A program made the position numbers and the translations under genes. A stretch of DNA of 64,000 bases, taken from Okeania sp. KiyG1. Its GTDB lineage: Bacteria > Cyanobacteriota > Cyanobacteriia > Cyanobacteriales > Microcoleaceae. Positions 17,930 through 26,284 of the stretch are shown piece by piece. Each line of letters opens with the position of its first letter. Positions within the stretch are counted from its first letter, which is position 1. The stretch spans positions 124,001 to 188,000 of the forward strand of contig NZ_BLZO01000187.1 in the NCBI RefSeq assembly GCF_014132355.1, written 5' to 3'. Below the pieces are notes generated by a model. That model saw nothing but the letters and a program-made list of their open reading frames with translations. It ran no database searches and was not told the DNA's origin.

Positions 17930-18294
17930 AGAATTAACTAGCTATCAGCTACTAGCAGTCAGCGCGGATAGTTCAAATAACGCGCTACATCTAAAAGCTT
18001 GGGTTGAAATTCCCCTTCTAATATCAAATCCTTTGACTACGGTTCCCGAGAAATCGGAGTAATATAATTCCGTCGATCTTTATAAAATGTGTAGGGGCAT
18101 ACAGTGTGTAAGGGCGAATGGCCATTCGCCCCTACAGCTTTTAATAATTAATAATTACCTCTCCTTGAAAACGGATAGGATTGACCAAGAGAAGAAAAAA
18201 AATCCTTTTAACCAATCCTCTTACCCTTATAAGAAGGGGTAATTCTAAATTCTTGAATTCTAAATTCTAAATTCTAAATTCTAAATTCTTGAAT
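17930..18294. other. Spacer upstream of the glycan cluster
   Basis: No gene was seen. It contains a copy of the GTAGGGGCGAATGG palindrome (18108-18135) preceded by a truncated half-copy (18091-18098), then AATTAATAATT units. TTCTAAA tandem repeats run at 18241-18290, right up to the ATG at 18295. Any promoter for the long downstream cluster must lie in or before this repeat. Confidence 0.6.
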
Positions 18295-20097
18295 ATGGTT
18301 CAAACTAATTTCAAAACTGCTAATCAATTGTTACGGGAGGGCAAGCTCGATGATGCTGTAGCTGCTTACCGTGAGGCGATCGCTCTTAATCCTGGTTTTT
18401 CCTATGGTCATCATAATTTGGGGGAGGCTTTAGTTAAGGTGGGGCGGATAGAAGAGGCGATCGCTGCTTTTCGTCAGGCTGTGGCCATAAATCCTCAAGC
18501 TTCCTGGTCTCTCTACAAGTTAGGAGTTTTGTTACGGGGTGAAGGTCAATTTCAGGAGGCTGTGGGTTATTTTCGTCGGGCAGTGGAGCAGAAGACCGAT
18601 GTGCCGGAGTTTTATCTTGGTTTGGGAGCGGTGTTGCTGAAGTTGGGGCAATGGTCGGAGGCAGAGCAGTGTCTTGACAAAGTGGTAAATATGTTGTATC
18701 CAAATGTGGGTAAGTTCCATGGAACGTCCCTACAGACAGAAGCTTATTATTATTTGGGGGCGGCTAAGTCTGGGCAGGAGCAATGGTCTGAGGCGCTGGA
18801 GTTTTATCGTCGGAGTTGGGAGATGAGTCCCGGTGGGGTTGATTGTTGTTTGGGTTTGGCTGAGGCTTTGGGTAAGTTGGGGCAATGGTCGGAGGCGGTG
18901 GAATTTTATCGTCAGGCGGTGGTTTTGTCTGGGGAGTCTGGTGAGGTTTTGTTTGGTTTGGGTCAGGCTTTGGGGCAGTTGGGTAGATGGGAAGAGGCTG
19001 TTGTTGAGTATGGGCGAGCGATTAGTTTGGGTTTTGCTGGCGCTGAGGTGAGGCATCATTTGGGGTATGCTTTGGGGCAGTTGGGTAGATGGGAGGAGGC
19101 TGTTGTTGAGTATCGGTTGGTGGTGGAGGTTAATCCTAAGTCTGCTGTGGTTAGGCATCAGTTGGGGTATGGGTTGATGCAGTTGGGTAGGTGGCGGGAG
19201 GCGGAAGTTGAGTTGCGGAAGGCGGTGGAGTTGCATCCTGGGTCTGCTGTGGTTTGGCAGCAGTTGGGGGACGTTTTGCGGGAGTTGGGGAAGAAGGATG
19301 AGGCGGTTGAGGTTTATCAGAGGGCGATCGCTCAGAACCAAAATTCTTATCAACTTTACCACAATTTGGGAAAAGCCCTCGAGGAGTTGGGGCGTTTTGA
19401 TGAAGCCATTGAGTCTTATCAAGGTGCGCTCAAACTTCAACCGGAGGCGACTGAAACTGTTCTACAACTGAATAGAATCTTGCAACCGGCGGTAAAGTTT
19501 GAGGATGCTGAAAACCTATACCCGAATCTTAAAAATAAGAAGATTATTGTTTACACCTGTAACTTTGGTAATTATGAGTCTATCAAAGAGCCACTAGCTG
19601 TAGACCCTAGAGTTGAATATATTCTGTTTACAGATAACACACATATTAAGTCAGAAATCTGGAATGTTATTCACATTAACGAATTAGCAGAAAATCCGAG
19701 GCGTGCTTCGAGGTTAGCAAAAATTTTACCTCATAAATACTTACCTACACATGACATTAGTGTCTATATAGATTCGAGTTTTACACTCAAAGAAAGTGAT
19801 GTTTATAAAATGGTTAATCAGTGCATGGAAGAAAATGATATTGCACTATATAAACATAGCGAAAGAAACTGCGTTTACGATGAAATTGATTTTTGTGAGC
19901 AGTCAGAACTTAGAAATGTAGATTCGGAAATCTGCTCAAAGGTGCGGTTAAAATATGAATCTATTAACTATCCCCAAAATAATGGTTTGTTTGAAAACGG
20001 ATTTATTTTTAGAAAAATACTTCAAAAATTCAAGATCTTAATGAGTTATGGTGGGATGAGTATTTATCTGGAGCAGAAAGAGATCAGTTTAGTTTAA
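18295..20097 (+). CDS. TPR protein with C-terminal DUF616 glycosyltransferase-like domain
   Basis: About eleven TPR units fill residues 1-400 (typical DEAIESYQGALKLQP, with HIP1 sites encoding the EAIA parts). A DUF616 domain (TOD1/MUCI70-like glycosyltransferase family) starts at about 420: KIIVYTCNFGNYESIKEPL, YILFTDN, RRASRLAKILPH, ISVYIDSSFTL. The TPR half is G-rich on the coding strand, while the DUF616 half is AT-rich like the genes after it, so the fusion looks recent. The frame breaks in the A5 run at 20013-20017. Adding one A continues into NELWWDEYLSGAERDQ, which matches the second DUF616 domain downstream (GELWWDYMETYHAYRDQ). ATG 18295 is preferred over TTG 18289. Confidence 0.85.
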   Translation: MVQTNFKTANQLLREGKLDDAVAAYREAIALNPGFSYGHHNLGEALVKVGRIEEAIAAFRQAVAINPQASWSLYKLGVLLRGEGQFQEAVGYFRRAVEQKTDVPEFYLGLGAVLLKLGQWSEAEQCLDKVVNMLYPNVGKFHGTSLQTEAYYYLGAAKSGQEQWSEALEFYRRSWEMSPGGVDCCLGLAEALGKLGQWSEAVEFYRQAVVLSGESGEVLFGLGQALGQLGRWEEAVVEYGRAISLGFAGAEVRHHLGYALGQLGRWEEAVVEYRLVVEVNPKSAVVRHQLGYGLMQLGRWREAEVELRKAVELHPGSAVVWQQLGDVLRELGKKDEAVEVYQRAIAQNQNSYQLYHNLGKALEELGRFDEAIESYQGALKLQPEATETVLQLNRILQPAVKFEDAENLYPNLKNKKIIVYTCNFGNYESIKEPLAVDPRVEYILFTDNTHIKSEIWNVIHINELAENPRRASRLAKILPHKYLPTHDISVYIDSSFTLKESDVYKMVNQCMEENDIALYKHSERNCVYDEIDFCEQSELRNVDSEICSKVRLKYESINYPQNNGLFENGFIFRKILQKFKILMSYGGMSIYLEQKEISLV

Positions 20098-20318
20098 TGT
20101 ATTGCTTGTACGTTTTAAATATTCAACCAAATTCCATTAAAATTGGTAGACAAATGCGAAAAAATCCATTTGTGAAATGGACAAAACACCAATATAAGGA
20201 TTACAAGGATTACATTGACACCAGTGAGTTTTATATTGTATACATGGACAAATTTCACAACTGGGGAACAACTAGATTGAGAGGAGAGCAAGTATATGAA
20301 CGATTAAAAAATATTTAA
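20097..20318 (+). CDS. C-terminal DUF616 fragment separated by a frameshift
   Basis: The frame continues the DUF616 domain of the preceding gene after a one-base break at 20013-20017. Its YCLYVLNIQPNSIKIGRQMRKN aligns with the same place in the next DUF616 protein (SYVLFKTELNISCVHREVRN). The ATG here is internal and has no ribosome site. At the other end, one extra A in the A6 run at 20306-20311 would join it directly to the next frame (RLKKYLNLQMIPYSKAV). All three frames may be one gene. Confidence 0.7.
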   Translation: MYCLYVLNIQPNSIKIGRQMRKNPFVKWTKHQYKDYKDYIDTSEFYIVYMDKFHNWGTTRLRGEQVYERLKNI

Positions 20319-20326
20319 ACTTACAA

Positions 20327-22432
20327 ATGATTCCCTACTCGAAAGCAGTCAATCTTTACAACAAACATATGCTTTTTTTAAAGATTTATGACTATAACGT
20401 GCTTATTCCAATAATTAAAAATAATAATAAGGTCTATCTTGATATGGTAGACTGTAACTCAAAATATATAAATCCTAAAATACAAATTTTTAAAGGCGTA
20501 GAGTTCGGAATTTTTACAACAAAAAGTTCCCTAGATTTTTATAAAAACCTATTCAAACATCCTGACAAGTGCAAAACAATTTATCATCATTGGGATATTA
20601 CTCTAGAAAAGTTTAAACCTAACGATACGAATACAGTAAAAATAGGTTATTTTGGAGTCCAGCCAAAGGGTTTTCTCTATGGGGAAATTCCAGGAATAGA
20701 TTTTTATGAGGTAACTTCAACGAATTTTGATGATACTCTTAAAAGTAAAATGAGTAACTATAATGTTCAATATGTTGTGAGGCCACTTGAAGAACAAAAA
20801 GAGTTTCCTGCTTTAACTAAGATATCAACGGCAAGTGTTTTTTCTGCTCCTGTGATTTCTTCAAAAACTAATGAAATGGAGTTACTCGGTGAGGATTACC
20901 CTTATTATATTGATGATTTGAATCTGGAGTCAGTTTTAAAAACGATTGAGAAAGTCAAAACTACTTTCCAAAAAGAAGAGTGGAATCGTGCTGTTGATAT
21001 TATGAAGTCTATTAGGGATCAAACATCTATAAATTCCATCGTGGAAGACTATCTTAATGTGTTTCAAAATTTAGAAGAAATTCCCTCTTTTTATACATAC
21101 GCAAAAAGCAAAAAAAGAGCTATATACACAGCCAATATAGGGGGTTACGATCGACCTATTCCTCTCGAACCTGAGCTAACAGAAGGTTGGGATGCTTATT
21201 ATTTTTCAGACAACCCTAATTTTGAATGTCCGGGTTGGAAACATATTTATGTTGACACTGAAAAAATTAGACTAGACTCTAAAGTTGCCTATGCAAGAGA
21301 GATTAAAGCTCGTCCCCATCTACACTTGCCTAATTATGATGTTACACTTTGGATTGATAGTAACTTCACTGTCAAAAGAAAGCTAAATGATTTTTTAAAA
21401 AATCTTCCAGATGAGGATTTTATTGTGACAAAGCATCCTAAAAGAAGCTGTATCTATGAAGAGTTACAACAACCCAGAGTAATTGTTAAAACTGGACAAT
21501 CTATTCTTGATGAAGTTAAAGCCAAGCTTGAAAGACAGTGCTTTCCCAAGAATTTTGGTCTTCAGGAAACCAACTTTCTTTTGAGAAAGAACAGGGAGTC
21601 ATGCAGAATAATAGGGGAGCTTTGGTGGGATTATATGGAGACATATCATGCTTATAGAGATCAGCTTTGGCTGTCTTATGTGCTATTTAAAACAGAGTTA
21701 AATATCAGTTGTGTTCACAGAGAAGTTAGAAATCGATATTTTAATATTAAGGAACATCCTAACCTAGTTACAACAACAAAAAAATATGCTTTAGACTTTG
21801 CGCCTAATAATCAAGCCTATGTGGAAATTCCGCATCAGAAAGGCTTATCATTAACAGGTGACTTAACAGTTGAATTTTGGCTAAATCTCAAGGAATGGCC
21901 TACGACATGGACTAATATTATATCAAAGCAGCTAGACGACCATAGAAATGAGTTCTGTCTCCGGATAAAAAGTACCAAAGTAGGTCAGTTTTATTACACT
22001 TCTGAAAATGAACTTGTGGTGTTAAATTGGAATCCTAAAAATGTTCTAAAATTAAGCTCCTGGACACACATTGCCTGTGTACGAAAAATAGGTGAGTTCC
22101 TAAAAATTTACTTTAATGGGTCACTAATGGCCGAAATCGACACTCCGCAAAAGAGAAAAGCAACAGAGACAGAAGTTCCTATTTTGTTGATGACCAATGC
22201 GCAACATAGTCAGTTTGCTAATGCTCAAATGTGCGATCTTCGTATTTGGCGCAAAGCTTTGAGCAATGAGGAGATTGTAGCTCAAATGAATGAGAATCTT
22301 CGAGGGAATGAAGAGGGTTTAATTGGGTATTGGAAATTTGATTCAGGTGAAGGAAATCAGCTAATTGATATTAACTTATGTTATGACGGCCTCATTCACA
22401 AAGCAACCTGGAAAAACCTTGGTTTTATTTAA
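20327..22432 (+). CDS. Glycosyltransferase-like + DUF616 + LamG multidomain protein
   Basis: The 701 residues fall into three blocks. About 1-250 resembles a GT-B-type glycosyltransferase (KIGYFGVQPKGFLYGEIPG, SVFSAPVISSKTNEMELLGEDYPYY), a moderate-confidence call. About 265-480 is a DUF616 domain (RAIYTANIGGYDRPIPLEP, YYFSDNP, VTLWIDSNFTVKRK, TKHPKRSCIYEE). About 485-700 is a LamG/concanavalin-like lectin domain (YVEIPHQKGLSLTGDLTVEF, WTHIACVRKIGEFLKIYFNG, LRIWRKALSNEEI, LIGYWKFDSGEG). It likely modifies and binds glycans. The ATG lacks a clear ribosome site, which fits the view that it continues from the fragment upstream. The stop at 22430 is followed in the same frame by the next gene. 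Confidence 0.82.
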   Translation: MIPYSKAVNLYNKHMLFLKIYDYNVLIPIIKNNNKVYLDMVDCNSKYINPKIQIFKGVEFGIFTTKSSLDFYKNLFKHPDKCKTIYHHWDITLEKFKPNDTNTVKIGYFGVQPKGFLYGEIPGIDFYEVTSTNFDDTLKSKMSNYNVQYVVRPLEEQKEFPALTKISTASVFSAPVISSKTNEMELLGEDYPYYIDDLNLESVLKTIEKVKTTFQKEEWNRAVDIMKSIRDQTSINSIVEDYLNVFQNLEEIPSFYTYAKSKKRAIYTANIGGYDRPIPLEPELTEGWDAYYFSDNPNFECPGWKHIYVDTEKIRLDSKVAYAREIKARPHLHLPNYDVTLWIDSNFTVKRKLNDFLKNLPDEDFIVTKHPKRSCIYEELQQPRVIVKTGQSILDEVKAKLERQCFPKNFGLQETNFLLRKNRESCRIIGELWWDYMETYHAYRDQLWLSYVLFKTELNISCVHREVRNRYFNIKEHPNLVTTTKKYALDFAPNNQAYVEIPHQKGLSLTGDLTVEFWLNLKEWPTTWTNIISKQLDDHRNEFCLRIKSTKVGQFYYTSENELVVLNWNPKNVLKLSSWTHIACVRKIGEFLKIYFNGSLMAEIDTPQKRKATETEVPILLMTNAQHSQFANAQMCDLRIWRKALSNEEIVAQMNENLRGNEEGLIGYWKFDSGEGNQLIDINLCYDGLIHKATWKNLGFI

Positions 22433-22453
22433 TTAATAATTCAAAAAACAAGC

Positions 22454-23098
22454 ATGAATATCCTAAATTTTCAACAAGAATCTAATCTCAACCGAGCATT
22501 AAACAAACCAACGGCCCAGAGTTCAGTTTATCAACCCGAAAAATATGGTTACAATCCTCATGGTGCTTGTAACGGTCAAAAAACAGGAGAATTTGGCTTT
22601 TGTACTCTGAAAGAAAATAAGCCTTGGTGGCAAATTGACTTACAAGGAAACTATGAGATTTCTGAGATAGAGATTTATAATCGCATAGATTCTTGTCAGG
22701 AACGCGCCTCAACATTAAATGTATTGTTGTCTCAAGATGCGCTAAATTGGGAATTATGTTACTCAAATCCTCAAGAAAATATATTTGGTGGCATTGATGG
22801 GAAACCTCTTATAGTAAATGGTAAAAACAGATTAGCACGTTATATACGATTGCAGTTACGAGATAATGAGTATTTTCATCTGGATGAAGTGGAAATCTAT
22901 GGTATTCCTTTCTCAGCAAAAGGTTCAAACTTCAAATTTAATCAAGATGAAACTACTCTGTCTGCTAACTTTTATGGTGACTTACTAGATGACTTAGAAT
23001 TAGAGAAGCGGTTTGCAGTACAAACTGGATTAAGTTTTTTATCAATGAAGAGTTTAGTTGGCAACCCAAAATCTAAATTATCTAAAAAAACAAATTAA
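22454..23098 (+). CDS. Discoidin (F5/8 type C) domain protein, module 1
   Basis: Residues 10-155 form an F5/8 type C carbohydrate-binding domain: NRALNKPTAQSSVY, WWQIDLQGNYEISEIEIYNR, ASTLNVLLSQDALNWEL, LARYIRLQLRDNEYFHLDEVEIYG. A linker with QDETTLSANFY follows, a motif found after every copy of this domain in the cluster. There is no signal peptide. The frame stops just after an A7 run (23084-23090). One extra A would read on into the fucosyltransferase-like frame that follows (SKKNKLKVLKLLRF). It is near-identical to the domain at 24073-24686. Confidence 0.88.
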   Translation: MNILNFQQESNLNRALNKPTAQSSVYQPEKYGYNPHGACNGQKTGEFGFCTLKENKPWWQIDLQGNYEISEIEIYNRIDSCQERASTLNVLLSQDALNWELCYSNPQENIFGGIDGKPLIVNGKNRLARYIRLQLRDNEYFHLDEVEIYGIPFSAKGSNFKFNQDETTLSANFYGDLLDDLELEKRFAVQTGLSFLSMKSLVGNPKSKLSKKTN

Positions 23099-23101
23099 AG
23101 G

Positions 23102-23378
23102 TATTAAAGTTACTTCGGTTTGTAGATTTTGACCAACTGAACAAAGAGCGCCTGATCTGTGACATTACGGCAATAAGTATTGAAAGAGCCGGAAGATTTG
23201 GTAATAGTATACGGCAATTGTCTCATGCATACCATATTGCTAAATCAATAGGAGTAGATAGAATATATTTACCACAATTTTGGTATATAAAAGAAGGTGA
23301 ATTAACTACACCATCAGGAATACTAATCGTCAATCTCAATCAGCCTAATTTTTTAGGGAAAAAATAGTATTAGAAGGG
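23102..23378 (+). pseudogene. 5' part of a fucosyltransferase-like gene, frameshifted
   Basis: This stretch has no ATG-started frame, but its translation (LLRFVDFDQLNKERLICDITAISIE) is almost identical to the N-terminus of the gene at 24689. Two things separate it from the rest of its domain. The start codon is missing, and a T6 run at 23349-23354 stands where the second copy has T7 (24937-24943). Restoring one T joins it to the frame at 23379. Confidence 0.85.
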
Positions 23379-24686
23379 ATGTTTTTTAATCACAAAACTT
23401 TGGCTCCGCTGTCTAAAACCACTCCAGAACATTATCTAAACATGATTGATTTAATAGGGGCAGGAGCATTTAATTTTCAACACTCTGAACCATTAGGCGA
23501 GCAAGATTTGGTAATACACATACGTTCTGGCGACATTTTCAAAAATAACGTACACTTAGGTTATGGTCAACCACCGTTTTCCTTTTATGCAAAGATAATA
23601 GAACTTCAGAGCTGGCATTCAATTTCGTTGGTTTTTGAAGACAAATCAAATCCCATCATCGATCCACTAATTGATTTTTGCAGGCGACGTTGCTCCCAGG
23701 TGCAGGAAATTAGTGGCGATCTAAAGTCAGATATAGAGTATTTGCTCAGAGCCAGAAAATTAGTAGTTAGTAATGGAACTTTTTGTCCTGCCATTGCATT
23801 AATTTCCAAGAGTTTAAATACAGTTTATTCTTTTGAAAATGAGTTTTCAATCAAGTATAACCCAAACATTTCCCAGATCGTAAGAGTTGTCGATCGACAG
23901 GGTGTTTATAAATCAGAAATCTTAAGCAGCAACTGGCAAAACACTGAATTGCAGCGAAAACTTATGCTTGAGTATCCAACAAATGTGTTGGATTTTGATT
24001 CAGATAACGACCAGCAAATCAAACCTACTAAAAAAACAAACATAGGCAGCATAAACATCGATCAAAATGCCAATACTAACTTAGCACTAAACAAACCAAC
24101 GGTTCAAAGTTCGATTTACGGAGCTGAAAAACATGGTTACGACCCTCATGGTGCGTGTAATGGCAAGAAAACAAGAGCATTTGGCTTTTGTACTATGAAA
24201 GAAGATCGACCTTGGTGGCAGATTGACTTGCAACGAAACTATGAGATTTATGAGATCAAGATTTATAATCGCATGGATTCTTGTCAGGAACGTGCCTCGA
24301 CATTAAATGTGTTGTTGTCTCAAGATGCGCTAAATTGGGAATTATGTTACTCAAATCCTCAAGATAACCTATTTGGTGGGATTGATGGGAAACCTCTTAT
24401 AGTAAATGGTCAAAATCGGTTGGCACGTTATATACGATTGCAGTTACGAGATAATGAGTATTTTCATCTGGATGAAGTGGAAATATATGGTATTCCTTTC
24501 TCAGCAAAAGGTTCAAACTTCAAATTTAATCAAGATGAAACTACCCTGTCTGCTAACTTTTATGGTGACTTACTAGACAACTTAGAATTAGAGAAGCAGT
24601 TTGCAATACAAACTGGATTGAGTTTTTCATCAATGAAAAGCTTAGTTTGCAACCCAAAATCTAAATTATCTAAAAAAACAATTTAG
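23379..24686 (+). CDS. Fucosyltransferase-like domain fused to discoidin domain, module 2
   Basis: Residues 1-180 are the C-terminal part of a GT11/O-fucosyltransferase-like enzyme with the donor-binding motif DLVIHIRSGDIF and the conserved VVSNGTFCPAIALIS. A linker rich in N, Q and K (residues 180-230) leads to an F5/8 type C domain (about 230-390), then the QDETTLSANFY linker. The fusion of enzyme and discoidin domain in one frame here is direct evidence that the modules belong to one polypeptide. The frame stops after an A7 run at 24672-24678. One extra A joins it to the next enzyme (SKKNNLDMLKLLRF). It is about 95 percent or more identical by eye to the next 1.59 kb unit. Confidence 0.85.
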   Translation: MFFNHKTLAPLSKTTPEHYLNMIDLIGAGAFNFQHSEPLGEQDLVIHIRSGDIFKNNVHLGYGQPPFSFYAKIIELQSWHSISLVFEDKSNPIIDPLIDFCRRRCSQVQEISGDLKSDIEYLLRARKLVVSNGTFCPAIALISKSLNTVYSFENEFSIKYNPNISQIVRVVDRQGVYKSEILSSNWQNTELQRKLMLEYPTNVLDFDSDNDQQIKPTKKTNIGSINIDQNANTNLALNKPTVQSSIYGAEKHGYDPHGACNGKKTRAFGFCTMKEDRPWWQIDLQRNYEIYEIKIYNRMDSCQERASTLNVLLSQDALNWELCYSNPQDNLFGGIDGKPLIVNGQNRLARYIRLQLRDNEYFHLDEVEIYGIPFSAKGSNFKFNQDETTLSANFYGDLLDNLELEKQFAIQTGLSFSSMKSLVCNPKSKLSKKTI

Positions 24687-24688
24687 AT

Positions 24689-25507
24689 ATGTTAAAATTA
24701 CTTCGGTTTGTAAACCTTGACCAATTGAACAAAGAACACCTTATACATGATATTACGGCAATAAGTATTGAAAGATCCGGAAGATTTGGTAATAGTATAC
24801 GGCAATTGTCTCATGCATACCATATTGCTAAATCAATAGGAGTAGATAGAATATATTTACCACAATTTTGGTATATAAAAGAAGGTGAATTAACTACACC
24901 ATCAGGAATACTAATCTTCAATCTCAATCAGCCTAATTTTTTTAGGGAAAAAATAGTATTAGAAGGGGTGTTTTGTGATTACAAAACTTTGGCTCCGCTG
25001 TCTAAAACCACTCCAGAACATTATCTAAACATGATTGATTTAATAGGGGCAGGAGCATTTAATTTTCAACACTCTGAACCATTAGGCGAGCAAGATTTAG
25101 TAATACACATACGTTCTGGCGACATTTTCAAAAATAACGTACACTTAGGTTATGGTCAACCACCGTTTTCCTTTTATGCAAAGATAATAGAACTTCAGAG
25201 CTGGCATTCAATTTCGTTGGTTTTTGAAGACAAATCAAATCCCATCATCGATCCACTAATTGATTTTTGCAGGCAACGTTGCTCCCAGGTACAGGAAATT
25301 AGTAGCGATCTAAAGTCAGATATAGAGTATTTGCTTAAAGCAAGAAAATTAGTAGTTAGTAATGGAACTTTTTGTCCTGCCATTGCATTAATTTCAAAGA
25401 GTTTAAATACAGTTTATTCTTTTGAAAATGAGTTTTCAATCAAGTATAACCCAAACATTTCCCAGATCGTAAGAGTTGTCGATCGACAGGGTGTTTATAA
25501 ATCATAA
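24689..25507 (+). CDS. Fucosyltransferase-like glycosyltransferase, intact domain copy
   Basis: The complete 272-residue domain begins MLKLLRFVNLDQLNKEH. It shows ISIERSGRFGNSIRQLSHA (a nucleotide-sugar GT-like N-terminus), DLVIHIRSGDIF (the HxRxGD motif of GT11, GT23 and O-fucosyltransferases) and VVSNGTFCPAIALIS. The start has no ribosome site and lies two bases after the previous stop. It ends at TAA 25505-25507, where the duplicate copy has GAA at 23916, a single G-to-T nonsense change. Reading on would reach the linker and the third discoidin domain. Exact sugar specificity is not deducible. Confidence 0.82.
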   Translation: MLKLLRFVNLDQLNKEHLIHDITAISIERSGRFGNSIRQLSHAYHIAKSIGVDRIYLPQFWYIKEGELTTPSGILIFNLNQPNFFREKIVLEGVFCDYKTLAPLSKTTPEHYLNMIDLIGAGAFNFQHSEPLGEQDLVIHIRSGDIFKNNVHLGYGQPPFSFYAKIIELQSWHSISLVFEDKSNPIIDPLIDFCRQRCSQVQEISSDLKSDIEYLLKARKLVVSNGTFCPAIALISKSLNTVYSFENEFSIKYNPNISQIVRVVDRQGVYKS

Positions 25508-25537
25508 ATCTTAAGCAGCAACTGGCAAAACACTGAA

Positions 25538-26284
25538 TTGCAGCGAAAACTTATGCTTGAGTATCCAACAAATGTGTTGGATTTTGATTCAGATAACGAC
25601 CACCAAATCAAACCTACTAAAAAAACAAACATAGGCAACATGAACATCAATCAAAATACTAATACTAACTTAGCGTTAAACAAACCAACGGCTCAAAGTT
25701 CGGTTTATCAACCTGAAAAACATGGTTACGACCCTCATGGTGCGTGTAATGGCAAGAAAACAGGATCGTTCGGCTTTTGTACTACGAAAGAAGATCGACC
25801 TTGGTGGCAGATTGACTTGCAACGAACCTGCCATATTTCTGAGGTCAAGATTTATAACCGCATAGATTGTTGTCAGGAACGTGCCTCGACATTAAATGTG
25901 TTGTTGTCTCAAGATGCGCTAAATTGGGAATTATGTTACTCAAATCCTCAAGAAAATATATTTGGCAGTATTGATGGGAAACCTCTCACAGTAAATGTGC
26001 AACATCAGGTCGCACGGTTTGTGCGGTTACAATTGCGAGAAAACGATTACCTTCATCTCAATCAAGTAGAAATCTATGGCATTCCTGTCGAAACTGATGG
26101 TTCAGAGCCAGACCATAATCAGGATGAAGCAACTCTATCTGCTAATTTTTATAGTGGTAGTGAAGTAAGTTTACTTCGCTTTTCCCTAGACCCCTCAAAT
26201 AATTTTGTTAATTATAGAGGCCAATTGCGTCAAGACAAATGGTGCGTTATGATGACCAAAGGCAAGCAAAGGGCGTTTTTCTAG
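25538..26284 (+). CDS. Discoidin domain, module 3, frame-broken from FkbM domain
   Basis: The F5/8 type C domain (about residues 45-200: NLALNKPTAQSSVY, WWQIDLQRTCHISEVKIYNR, VARFVRLQLRENDYLHLNQ) is followed by the QDEATLSANFY linker. It then begins an FkbM-type N-terminus (NFVNYRGQLRQDKW). The frame stops at 26284 because of a one-base break near the G3 run at 26271-26273. Adding a G continues into GVFLEIGSTDG of the next frame. The ATG is internal; the frame really continues from the GT upstream across the nonsense codon at 25505. Confidence 0.82.
   Translation: MQRKLMLEYPTNVLDFDSDNDHQIKPTKKTNIGNMNINQNTNTNLALNKPTAQSSVYQPEKHGYDPHGACNGKKTGSFGFCTTKEDRPWWQIDLQRTCHISEVKIYNRIDCCQERASTLNVLLSQDALNWELCYSNPQENIFGSIDGKPLTVNVQHQVARFVRLQLRENDYLHLNQVEIYGIPVETDGSEPDHNQDEATLSANFYSGSEVSLLRFSLDPSNNFVNYRGQLRQDKWCVMMTKGKQRAFF

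Noticed and set aside
18730-19440. A 236-codon minus-strand frame opposite the TPR gene
   Set aside because: It results from the strong G over C skew of the TPR coding strand and reads as low-complexity L/P/N/Q.
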